22,273 bases of DNA from an uncultured Bacillus sp. Its GTDB lineage: Bacteria > Bacillota > Bacilli > Bacillales_B > DSM-18226. The position numbers and the translations under genes are program-made. Shown here in pieces: positions 6,995 through 13,309 of this stretch. The DNA lies in contig NZ_CAMLDX010000059.1 of the NCBI RefSeq assembly GCF_946478885.1, positions 1 to 22,273 of the forward strand. The letters are read 5' to 3'. The notes under the pieces are model-generated. The model did not search any database and was not told the origin of the DNA. It worked only from the letters and a program-made list of their open reading frames with translations. Position 1 is the stretch's first letter, and each line of letters starts with the position of its first letter.

Positions 6995-7300
6995 ATGGAT
7001 GAGGCCTTAAAGGAAAATATATTAGGTGCTTTAGAATTAGTCGTAGACCCTGAAATCGGAATCGATATCGTTAATTTAGGACTAGTCTATGATATGAAAT
7101 TAGATGAAGGGATACTAACAATCGATATGACCTTAACATCAATGGGGTGCCCGCTTGCCGGTATGATTGTTGATCAAGTAAAAAATGCCCTGAGTGATAT
7201 CTCTGAAGTGAAGGATACGATTGTGAATATTGTCTGGACCCCGCCGTGGTCGAAAGATATGATGTCCCGTTACGCAAAGATTGCATTAGGAATAAAGTGA
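6995..7300 (+). CDS. yitW: MIP18/DUF59 iron-sulfur cluster assembly factor (YitW-like)
   Basis: A 101-aa MIP18-family (SufT/PaaD-like) protein with the hallmark DPEIGIDIVNLGLVYD near 18-33, the conserved cysteine in TLTSMGCPLAGMI, and the C-terminal WTPPWSKDMMS. Family members help mature Fe-S proteins in the cytosol. The start is placed at 6995, since AAGGAG lies 9 bases upstream; an earlier in-frame ATG at 6986 sits directly on that site and is unlikely to be used. It is followed after 10 bases by the YedF-like gene, so the two may be cotranscribed. The Fe-S-dependent proteins MoaA and Fnr lie further downstream. Confidence 0.9.
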   Translation: MDEALKENILGALELVVDPEIGIDIVNLGLVYDMKLDEGILTIDMTLTSMGCPLAGMIVDQVKNALSDISEVKDTIVNIVWTPPWSKDMMSRYAKIALGIK

Positions 7301-7310
7301 GGTCATTCTC

Positions 7311-7649
7311 TTGAAAAATAAAGTTATATTAGTCAGTTCAGATCAATTAGGCAGTGGAGAATCAGAGCTTGGGGAGGGAATTCTGGAAACCTTTTTTACT
7401 CTTCTTAAGCAGAGAGAGGAATTGCCGGCTGCTGTGTTTTGCATGAATCGTGGTGTGTTTACCTTGACCGATTCACACTTGGTATCATTGCAGTTAAAGG
7501 AATTGGAGGAAAAGGGCGTAGAGGTATTAGCCTGTAAAACCTGCGTCGATTATTATCAGATCGCAGATAAGCTGGTTGCAGGAAAAATAAGTGGCATGGC
7601 GAATTTTATCGAATTAGCTGCAAAATATGAAGTAATAACAATTTCGTAA
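7311..7649 (+). CDS. YedF C-terminal-like DsrE family protein
   Basis: A 112-aa single-domain protein resembling the C-terminal DsrE-like half of the selenium-metabolism protein YedF: VILVSSDQLGSGESELGEGI at the N-terminus, a VFCMNRGVF strand, LKELEEKGVEVLACKTCVDYY and KLVAGKISGMANFIEL. The N-terminal TusA-like half of full-length YedF is absent. YedF proteins usually show C-G-T-C at this place; here it is C75-K-T-C78, with another cysteine at 44. The role is not established; sulfur or selenium relay is the family expectation. The start is TTG with a weak GTGAGGT site about 8 bases upstream, which lies over the yitW stop region, suggesting coupling. A terminator follows. Confidence 0.75.
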   Translation: MKNKVILVSSDQLGSGESELGEGILETFFTLLKQREELPAAVFCMNRGVFTLTDSHLVSLQLKELEEKGVEVLACKTCVDYYQIADKLVAGKISGMANFIELAAKYEVITIS

Positions 7650-7714
7650 TCGGCTACTATCTGCGTCTACATTCCGAAAGTCATGCGGACAAAAAAGACA
7701 GGCAGTATGATATG

Positions 7715-7760
7715 AGGGACTGTGTTGCTAATTTTGCATGAAACACAGTCCTTATATTTA
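7715..7760 (+). terminator. Terminator after the yitW-yedF-like unit
   Basis: The arms AGGGACTGTGTT (7715-7726) and AACACAGTCCT (7742-7752) pair over about 11 bp and are followed by TATATTTA. The T run is interrupted, so efficiency is uncertain. Confidence 0.6.
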
Positions 7761-7825
7761 ATGGGAAAAATAATTTTGAAGAAAATAGTACGATTTTTCG
7801 AACTATGTGAACATTCACTGACATC

Positions 7826-7868
7826 TGTGACAAAAGTAACATGAATTATATAATAACGCTGATAATAT
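7826..7868 (+). promoter_or_regulatory. Putative Fnr-dependent promoter of moaA
   Basis: TGTGA-CAAAAG-TAACA (7826-7841) matches nine of ten positions of the TGTGA-N6-TCACA Fnr/CRP-type box. A TG-A-TAATAT extended -10 follows (7860-7868, hexamer 7863-7868), giving a start near 7875, about 41.5 bases from the box centre, the class II activator position. A second dyad, TGTGA-ACAT-TCACT, lies at 7806-7819 with a non-standard 4-base spacer. Confidence 0.6.
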
Positions 7869-7902
7869 AAAGTAAGAAACTCTCATAAAGGAGTTGATTC
7901 AT

Positions 7903-8919
7903 GTGACTACACAAAAAATTACCGACACATTCAATCGTCCGCTGAGAGATCTGCGTATTTCAATTATTGACCGTTGTAATTTCCGCTGTCAGTATTGTAT
8001 GCCTGCAGATCTCTTTAGTTCTGATTTTGCTTTTTTACCGAAAAGTGAGTTACTATCTTTTGAAGAAATTGAAAGGATTGCAAGAATTTTCACGGAACTT
8101 GGAGTAGAAAAAATTCGTCTGACAGGAGGAGAGCCCTTACTGCGGAGCGATGTTCCAGTTTTAGTACAAAAGATTACTTCTTTAAAAGGGATTAAAGATA
8201 TTGGTTTAACCACTAATGGAATATACCTCCCGAAGTATGCTGAAGAATTAAAAGCGGCCGGATTAAAACGGGTGAACATCAGCTTGGATACATTAGATGA
8301 TGAATTATTCGGCCAAATTAACGGACGCAGGGTAGGTACACAGCCTGTACTAAAAGGAATTATGGCTGCAAAGAAGGCAGGTTTGGAAATAAAAATCAAT
8401 ATGGTGGTTAAGAAGGGTCTCAATGATCATGAAATTATTCCGATGGCTCAGTTTTGCAGGAGCAAAGAACTGAATCTGCGTTTTATAGAATTTATGGATG
8501 TTGGAAGTACCAATGGCTGGAGAATGGATGATGTTATCACCAAAAAAGAAATATATCATATATTGAAAGAGCATTTTGACATGCGACCAGCTAATCCCAA
8601 TTATTTTGGTGAAGTAGCAAAGCGCTATATTTATACGGATAACAATGTGCATGTTGGTTTCATCACATCCGTTTCAGAAGCTTTTTGTTCTACTTGTACA
8701 AGGGCACGCCTTTCAGCAAATGGGCAAATGTTCACCTGTCTATTTAATGGCAACGGTCATAATATCCGTGATTTTATGCGCAGTGGCGCAAGTGATGATC
8801 AAATAAAGGAACGGATTATTAAAGTCTGGAATGGTAGGACAGATAAATATTCGGAGGAAAGAACAGCTGGAACAGTTCTCCAGCAAAAGAAAATAGAAAT
8901 GTCGTATATCGGCGGATAA
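7903..8919 (+). CDS. moaA: GTP 3',8-cyclase MoaA (molybdenum cofactor synthesis)
   Basis: A 338-aa radical-SAM enzyme that, with MoaC, converts GTP to cyclic pyranopterin monophosphate, the first step of molybdenum cofactor synthesis. The N-terminal cluster motif is C25-x3-C29-x2-C32 in DRCNFRCQYCMP, the SAM-binding region includes LTGGEPLLR, the second Fe-S cluster uses C262-x2-C265-x13-C279, and the protein ends in the conserved Gly-Gly tail (YIGG). The start is GTG at 7903, 9 bases after AAAGGAG; the TTG at 7894 lies on that site. An out-of-frame ATG-TGA (7901-7906) overlaps the start. No other moa/moe gene except mobB is in the window. A clear terminator follows. Confidence 0.95.
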   Translation: MTTQKITDTFNRPLRDLRISIIDRCNFRCQYCMPADLFSSDFAFLPKSELLSFEEIERIARIFTELGVEKIRLTGGEPLLRSDVPVLVQKITSLKGIKDIGLTTNGIYLPKYAEELKAAGLKRVNISLDTLDDELFGQINGRRVGTQPVLKGIMAAKKAGLEIKINMVVKKGLNDHEIIPMAQFCRSKELNLRFIEFMDVGSTNGWRMDDVITKKEIYHILKEHFDMRPANPNYFGEVAKRYIYTDNNVHVGFITSVSEAFCSTCTRARLSANGQMFTCLFNGNGHNIRDFMRSGASDDQIKERIIKVWNGRTDKYSEERTAGTVLQQKKIEMSYIGG

Positions 8920-8921
8920 AA

Positions 8922-8946
8922 AAAATCCTTAAAAGGATTTTTTTTA
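8922..8946 (+). terminator. Terminator of moaA
   Basis: The stem AAAATCCTT (8922-8930) / AAGGATTTT (8933-8941) with a 2-base loop merges into a run of T residues. It begins 3 bases after the moaA stop, so mobB probably needs readthrough or its own promoter. Confidence 0.75.
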
Positions 8947-9026
8947 TTGATGTAGAATAGATGTTTTCCTGAGTGGATGTGGCGATTTGAATCATGTAGA
9001 AAGAAAAGAAGGGAATGAAAATCAAA

Positions 9027-9548
9027 ATGGCGAAGCCGTTCATTTTCCAGATTACGGGATATCAGAATAGTGGAAAGACAACCTATTTAACGAAACTTTT
9101 ATCACAATTATCTCTGCTTAATTTAAGAACAATGACGATTAAACACCATGGTCATGGTGGCAAACCGGATGTTGTAGAAGAATCTGATTCTGCGCACCAT
9201 ATTGCATCGGGAGCAGCAGCATCCATTGTAGAGGGGGGAGGAAGGCTGTTGCTGCAAACTGAGCAAATCTCTTGGACATTGGAGGATAAGATCAATCTTT
9301 TATCTGCCTTAAATCCGGATGTTATTTTAATTGAAGGACATAAATTTGCAGCCTATCCTAAAATGGTATTTTTGCGGAATAATAATGACTTTCATCTTTT
9401 AGAGAAGTTAGGAAATGTTATCTGCATTATTTATCAAGAAGAAAAACCGGATATGGGTGGTCTTTCACTTCCATTATTTCATCGTTCTGATTCGGAATCT
9501 GTAGAATGGATAGCAGATTACATCGCGAGTCAAGTGTCAAAATTGTGA
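9027..9548 (+). CDS. mobB: Molybdopterin-guanine dinucleotide biosynthesis protein MobB
   Basis: A 173-aa GTP-binding P-loop protein of the MobB family. The Walker A motif is GYQNSGKTT (11-19), followed by the conserved TIKHHGHGG segment, ESDSAHH, and DVILIEGHK, which carries the Walker B-like acidic residue. MobB assists MobA in attaching GMP to molybdopterin, giving the bis-MGD cofactor used by enzymes such as nitrate reductase and formate dehydrogenase. The start is uncertain: the ATG at 9015 is only 1 base from GAAGGG, while the ATG at 9027 is about 13 bases away and gives the usual MAKPF start. The stop is secure. Confidence 0.9.
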   Translation: MAKPFIFQITGYQNSGKTTYLTKLLSQLSLLNLRTMTIKHHGHGGKPDVVEESDSAHHIASGAAASIVEGGGRLLLQTEQISWTLEDKINLLSALNPDVILIEGHKFAAYPKMVFLRNNNDFHLLEKLGNVICIIYQEEKPDMGGLSLPLFHRSDSESVEWIADYIASQVSKL

Positions 9549-9611
9549 ATAAACGATAAAATGATAAAAAGTACTAAAAAATTCAAAAAAAATTAACAAA
9601 ATTGTCGAAAA

Positions 9612-9654
9612 TGTAACTTTAGTCACTGTTATTTATCCTATTTCATATTACGAT
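9612..9654 (+). promoter_or_regulatory. Putative Fnr-dependent promoter of the NarI-like gene
   Basis: TGTAA-CTTTAG-TCACT (9612-9627) matches nine of ten Fnr-box positions. A weak -10 candidate (TACGAT, 9649-9654) lies at the same offset as in the moaA and ywiC promoters, which fits class II activation. The rest of this 155-base gap is AT-rich and shows nothing else. Confidence 0.5.
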
Positions 9655-9703
9655 CAGAATAAGAAGAATGTTCATAATTGAGATGGGACTGAGGTGAAGT
9701 TTT

Positions 9704-10120
9704 TTGGGGATGATACAAACACTTTTATGGATTATTTATCCTTATATGGTTGGTGTCATTTTTACAATGGGGATTGTATGGAATTGTGATATAACAGAAT
9801 TGTATCAGGATAATAATCATATGAATCGTAAAAGCAAAATGTTTAGAAAAACTGTAAAAGGATTAATGTTTCTAAGCGTTTCGACTGGGCTTGCAGTTCT
9901 TATATTTTATGGATTTGATCAGGATTCGCTTCATCTATTTCAATGGCTGGTAAGTCTTATTTCGTTAAGACCTGATATGGAATTGATTTCGAATCTTTCA
10001 ATGCTATCGCGCATGCACATTGTTTTAGTCTTGACCTGTCTATTGATGATATCCTTTACGAAGTATATTAATTACTTGCTACATCCGTTTTTGTATTATC
10101 GAAAGCAAAGTAGAATATAA
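9704..10120 (+). CDS. Shortened NarI-like membrane protein
   Basis: A 138-aa protein with three likely membrane helices (about 3-24, 53-71, 103-120). Its N-terminus (LLWIIYPYMVGVIF) and C-terminus (LRPDMELI, MHIVLV, SFTKYINYLLHPF, YYRK) align with the ends of NarI, the di-haem gamma subunit of respiratory nitrate reductase, normally about 225 aa. The middle is missing. Of the four NarI haem-ligand histidines only one has a counterpart (His105); the last one, in FTRLVH, is Asn123 here, and the two of helix 2 are absent. Normal quinol oxidation by this protein alone is therefore doubtful. The reading frame is intact, with GAGGTGA 7 bases before a TTG start (an ATG at 9710 is the alternative). 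It may be a fast-evolving subunit or a decayed copy that kept its frame. Confidence 0.65.
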   Translation: MGMIQTLLWIIYPYMVGVIFTMGIVWNCDITELYQDNNHMNRKSKMFRKTVKGLMFLSVSTGLAVLIFYGFDQDSLHLFQWLVSLISLRPDMELISNLSMLSRMHIVLVLTCLLMISFTKYINYLLHPFLYYRKQSRI

Positions 10121-10126
10121 GTCATT

Positions 10127-10160
10127 GAAAAACCGCTGATTTTTTATTGGCGGTTTTTCC
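10127..10160 (+). terminator. Terminator of the NarI-like gene
   Basis: The stem AAAAACCGC (10128-10136) / GCGGTTTTT (10150-10158) with a T-rich loop starts 7 bases after the stop codon. A-rich and T-rich flanks could make it work in both directions. Confidence 0.7.
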
Positions 10161-10246
10161 ATTAGTAAACAACTAGGCAAAGCGAGGTTACTATGTATTC
10201 GAAATTAAATAATTCTGCTTGACTAGCATGATCGACCTATTGTTCA

Positions 10247-10255
10247 TGTTATAAT
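10247..10255 (+). promoter_or_regulatory. Extended -10 element, possible second ywiC promoter
   Basis: TGTTATAAT is a perfect extended -10 (TG-N-TATAAT). The nearest good -35-like hexamer, TTGACT at 10219, is 25 bases away, too far, so use would depend on the extended -10. Activity is uncertain. Confidence 0.35.
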
Positions 10256-10286
10256 CCAGCAATTCTTTTTTGTGTCGAGCGTATTT

Positions 10287-10329
10287 TGTGATGCAATTCA
10301 CTCTTTCCAGGGAGTTCTTTTGATATAGT
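10287..10329 (+). promoter_or_regulatory. Putative Fnr-dependent promoter of ywiC
   Basis: TGTGA-TGCAAT-TCACT (10287-10302) matches the TGTGA-N6-TCAC(A/T) box at every position. TG-A-TATAGT (10321-10329) is an extended -10 giving a start near 10336, so the box centre lies at about -41.5, the standard class II activator position. This is the best Fnr site in the window. The 291-base gap also holds the preceding terminator, an upstream extended -10 and a leader hairpin at 10349-10367. Confidence 0.7.
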
Positions 10330-10348
10330 AAGCTATGTAGTGTTATGC

Positions 10349-10367
10349 AACCGCTTTTTTAGCGGTT
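10349..10367 (+). other. Leader hairpin in the ywiC 5' untranslated region
   Basis: AACCGC (10349-10354) pairs with GCGGTT (10362-10367) around TTTTTTA, about 13 bases after the predicted start site. The stem is the same as the core of the terminator at 10127-10160, but no T run follows, so it may stabilise the mRNA 5' end and need not terminate. Confidence 0.45.
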
Positions 10368-10411
10368 ACAAATAGATGCATATCTTCTATTGAAGACTGG
10401 AGTGAAAGAAC

Positions 10412-11137
10412 ATGAAGCTATTTTTGCCTAAACAGCATGGTGCTTGGGCGATGCTCATTATTCCGTATTGGTTAGGTGTCGCAGCATCCGATTTTTTGTG
10501 GCAGCATATCCCTTTTTTTATTGGCTGGATACTGCTATATTTAGGGACATATCCATTCCTGCTGCTTTTTAAAGGAAAGAAAATCTCTTTTTATTCAAAG
10601 TGGACGCTTTTGTATATGATTCCGGGAGTGTTGCTGTTGTTCATTCCGCTGCTGTCAAGACCCAGCATCATTTGGTTCGGATTATTGATGCTTCCGTTAT
10701 TTTCCCTTAATATATGTTTTTCCTATAAAAATAACGACCGGGCGCTTATGAATGATATTCTGGCGATTTTAATTTTTTCTATTGTCGGGCTTGCAAGCAG
10801 TTATTTAGCGAAAGGCAGCATAGGTTCATTAGATTTGAGAATATTCATTGTGAATATTCTATTCTTTATCGGATGTACTTTTTATGTCAAAACCATGATT
10901 AGAGAGAAAAAAAATCAAGTGTATAAATGGATTTCCTTCAGCTATCATGTACTTGTACCGTTTATTCTGTTTGCCTGCCATGAATGGATGGCTGCAATTG
11001 CTTTGCTGCCGAGTCTTTTTAGAGCAGTATTTTTCTATGGGAAAACATATAGTGTAAAAAAAATCGGCATCCTTGAGATTGTCAATGCTGCTTTGTTTTT
11101 TTTCATCATGCTCACAAGCATCATGACAGCATCATAA
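10412..11137 (+). CDS. ywiC: YwiC-like integral membrane protein
   Basis: A 241-aa hydrophobic protein with roughly seven membrane helices. It starts with the family hallmark MKLFLPKQHGAWAMLIIPYW and has conserved short loops (LFKGKK, KNNDRALMNDILAI, YVKTMIREKKNQ). YwiC proteins are of unknown function; B. subtilis ywiC lies beside the fnr-narK and narGHJI region and has been placed in the Fnr regulon. The perfect Fnr box upstream and the convergent fnr gene repeat that association here. The ATG at 10412 has TGGAGTG about 9 bases upstream. It is transcribed alone, with copy B of the repeat element just downstream. Confidence 0.85.
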   Translation: MKLFLPKQHGAWAMLIIPYWLGVAASDFLWQHIPFFIGWILLYLGTYPFLLLFKGKKISFYSKWTLLYMIPGVLLLFIPLLSRPSIIWFGLLMLPLFSLNICFSYKNNDRALMNDILAILIFSIVGLASSYLAKGSIGSLDLRIFIVNILFFIGCTFYVKTMIREKKNQVYKWISFSYHVLVPFILFACHEWMAAIALLPSLFRAVFFYGKTYSVKKIGILEIVNAALFFFIMLTSIMTAS

Positions 11138-11139
11138 GA

Positions 11140-11256
11140 TCTGTCTCAAAAGAAAAGGTGTCAAGCAACTATCCACACAATATCTCGTGTCACTTTACAT
11201 AAGTCTACACTGGACAGAGATCAAGGGTGGATGCCTGACACCTTATGGGACAGCCC
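11140..11256. repeat. Dispersed inverted-repeat element, copy B
   Basis: It is bounded by CTGTCTCAAAAG on the left and its imperfect inverse TTATGGGACAGCCCC on the right; the inner ends are GGTGTCAAGCA and TGCCTGACACC. The last 31 bases, inverted, match the first 31 bases of copy C (22179 on) at 30 positions. It fills the gap between convergent ywiC and fnr and may terminate both transcripts. Confidence 0.75.
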
Positions 11257-11265
11257 CTTTATGAG

Positions 11266-11958
11266 TTATTTTATATTACAAATATCAATCGGACAATTTT
11301 CACAATCAATTTCATTTTTTAGATATTCCAGATCATGGATTGTAATGATCCCTTTATTGATGGACAGCATCTTTTGTTTCCGTAAATCACTTAACAGGCG
11401 ATTGACCACTTCCCGAGATGTTCCGCAAAAGTTAGCCAGTTCCTGATTGGTCAGCGGCAGATTAATGATGATTCCCTCATTGCATTGTTGACCATAGCTG
11501 TTTGCCAGGCGTATCAAAGTAGAATATAAAGCCCCTTTTTTGCCATGGAGGACTAAATCGCGAAATTTTGTTTGGGATTTTCTGTGCTGTACACTTAGCC
11601 ATTTCATAAATTCTAAGGCTAATTCGCCGTCTTCTTCAAGTCTTTTTTCCAATGTGTCCTTTAATATAACAGCTACCGTTCCGTCTTCAATGACCTTTGC
11701 ATTAAGCATGTATTGAGGTGCTTCCTGGAATAATGATAATTCCCCAACTAAATCACCTGCTGAGCATAATCGTATGGTGAGTTCACGGCCATCTTTCACT
11801 ATTTTACTTACTTGAATAATACCGCTTTGAATAATAAAGAGCTCGGTGGCATCCAAACCTTCTTGGTACAAAAAAGTTCCTCGTTCAACTTGACGGATAT
11901 GGTGAACAGATTGCAAAATTTCTGAAAGCCCTGATGAAATATTGGATAAAGTGATCAT
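11266..11958 (-). CDS. fnr: Fnr-type oxygen-sensing transcription regulator
   Basis: A 230-aa CRP/FNR-family regulator: cyclic-nucleotide-binding-like beta barrel (about 20-115), dimer helix, and a winged helix-turn-helix (about 165-215). It ends with C219-x2-C222-x4-C227 (CENCPIDIC), the C-terminal cluster motif of Bacillus Fnr, where three cysteines and an aspartate hold a [4Fe-4S] cluster; Asp134 is the likely fourth ligand. This differs from E. coli FNR, whose cysteines are mostly N-terminal. The recognition helix has R182-E183-x3-R187 as in CRP, predicting TGTGA half-sites, which agrees with the boxes before moaA, the NarI-like gene and ywiC. The ATG has AGGGGTGA upstream. No Fnr box is evident before fnr itself. 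Confidence 0.92.
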   Translation of the reverse strand: MITLSNISSGLSEILQSVHHIRQVERGTFLYQEGLDATELFIIQSGIIQVSKIVKDGRELTIRLCSAGDLVGELSLFQEAPQYMLNAKVIEDGTVAVILKDTLEKRLEEDGELALEFMKWLSVQHRKSQTKFRDLVLHGKKGALYSTLIRLANSYGQQCNEGIIINLPLTNQELANFCGTSREVVNRLLSDLRKQKMLSINKGIITIHDLEYLKNEIDCENCPIDICNIK

Positions 11959-12104
11959 GAAATGCTCACCCCTCTTTGGATGATATCCTCTTTATAATTA
12001 TATTGATAAAACATTATGTTGATTCAGAAATCGTTATAGGAAAATTATATATAATATAATACTATCATTGTAGTGTTATTCCTGTAAAGTTTCAGAAAAA
12101 AAGA

Positions 12105-12133
12105 TTGATTTTATAATACTAAATTTTTATAAT
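12105..12133 (+). promoter_or_regulatory. Sigma-A promoter of the argC operon
   Basis: TTGATT (12105-12110), a 17-base spacer and TATAAT (12128-12133) give a start near 12140. This AT-rich 230-base gap also holds the divergent fnr promoter, for which I could not choose a single best site. Confidence 0.65.
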
Positions 12134-12166
12134 GGTAGAAGCATATGTTATATTTATTAAATAAAA

Positions 12167-12180
12167 TGATTAAATATTCA
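12167..12180 (+). promoter_or_regulatory. Putative ARG box (AhrC/ArgR operator)
   Basis: TGATTAAATATTCA differs at one position from the symmetric ARG-box form TGAATAAATATTCA. It lies about 27-40 bases downstream of the predicted argC start and just upstream of the ribosome site, a position suited to arginine-dependent repression. Confidence 0.6.
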
Positions 12181-12206
12181 ATGCTATTTTGCGGAGGTGG
12201 AAGGAA

Positions 12207-13241
12207 ATGAAGGTTTCAGTTATAGGAACAACAGGATATGGTGGTGTTGAACTATTACGGATTTTACAACGGCATCCTGCATTTAATATTCAATCCATCC
12301 ACTCGTCAAAAGGCGAAGCACCGATTTGGGAGGAATATCCTCATTTATATGAATTAAATCATCAAATACTGGAGACTATTGTGCCGGAAAAAATTGCTGA
12401 AGAAGCAGATTTAGTTTTTCTTGCTACTCCTTCCGGTGTTTCAGGTCAGCTTGCTGCTCAATTTGCCGGGATGGATATTAAAGTGATTGATTTATCAGGA
12501 GATCTACGTTTGAAAAATCAAGATGATTATATTAAATGGTATAAACGTGAACCGGCACCGCAGTATGCAATTGATAAAGCAATATACGGACTTAGTGAAT
12601 GGCACCGTGAAAAGATTGCCGGTGCAGATTGGATATCCAATCCGGGCTGCTATGCAACTTCTGCACTTTTAGGTTTGGCACCCGTAGTGCAAGAAAATCT
12701 GATCGATCCAAAAACAATTATTATAGATGCTAAATCGGGAACATCCGGTGCCGGCAGAAAACCTACTAGAATGAATATGTTTGCTGAAATGAGCGGGAAT
12801 TTTAAAATATATAAGGTAAATGAACACCAGCATATTCCGGAAATTGAGCAACAGCTAATTGAGTGGAACAGGCAGATTCAGCCGATTACTTTTTCTACTC
12901 ATTTATTGCCGATTTCCAGAGGAATTATGGCTACGATTTATGTTCAACTGCAACAAGACTTGAGTATCTCAAAGATAAATGAACTATATCAGGAACATTA
13001 TAGCGATGCTCCGTTTGTCCGAGTTTTTCCAGAGGGACATTACCCTTCCATTAAGGGGGTCTGTGCTTCAAATTATTGTGATATTGGATTACATCTCGAT
13101 GAGCGAACAGGAAGATTAACCATCGTCTCAGTCATTGATAATTTAATGAAGGGAGCTGCCGGGCAGGCAGTTCAAAATGCAAATATTATGAACGGACTTG
13201 AGGAAACGACCGGAATTGATTTTATCCCGCTTTACCCATAA
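12207..13241 (+). CDS. argC: N-acetyl-gamma-glutamyl-phosphate reductase
   Basis: The 344-aa ArgC catalyses NADPH-dependent reduction of N-acetylglutamyl phosphate to the semialdehyde, third step of ornithine synthesis. The N-terminal Rossmann motif is VIGTTGYGGVELLR, the catalytic cysteine is Cys148 in SNPGCYAT, and the VNEHQHIPEIEQ and HLLPISRGIMATIY segments are typical. Full family length. The start is the ATG at 12207, 7 bases after GGAGGTGG; a TTG at 12189 precedes the ribosome site and is unlikely. It is the first gene of argC-argJ-argB-argD. Confidence 0.96.
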   Translation: MKVSVIGTTGYGGVELLRILQRHPAFNIQSIHSSKGEAPIWEEYPHLYELNHQILETIVPEKIAEEADLVFLATPSGVSGQLAAQFAGMDIKVIDLSGDLRLKNQDDYIKWYKREPAPQYAIDKAIYGLSEWHREKIAGADWISNPGCYATSALLGLAPVVQENLIDPKTIIIDAKSGTSGAGRKPTRMNMFAEMSGNFKIYKVNEHQHIPEIEQQLIEWNRQIQPITFSTHLLPISRGIMATIYVQLQQDLSISKINELYQEHYSDAPFVRVFPEGHYPSIKGVCASNYCDIGLHLDERTGRLTIVSVIDNLMKGAAGQAVQNANIMNGLEETTGIDFIPLYP

Positions 13242-13309
13242 CAAAGACAGGGAAGCCTTGCTGGCCGCACAGAATCAGGTATGTGACAGATGATAAAGGA
13301 GGAACCACT

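Noticed and set aside
7806..7819. TGTGAACATTCACT as a second full Fnr box before moaA
   Set aside because: The half-site spacing is 4 and not 6 bases, so it is kept only as a comment on the moaA promoter.
7989..8423. 144-aa minus-strand frame inside moaA
   Set aside because: It is antisense to an unmistakable MoaA sequence and only mirrors its codon pattern.
10194..10223. Nine-codon leader peptide (ATG at 10194) upstream of ywiC
   Set aside because: The ribosome site is weak and close, there is no regulatory codon run, and it lies upstream of the better predicted promoter.
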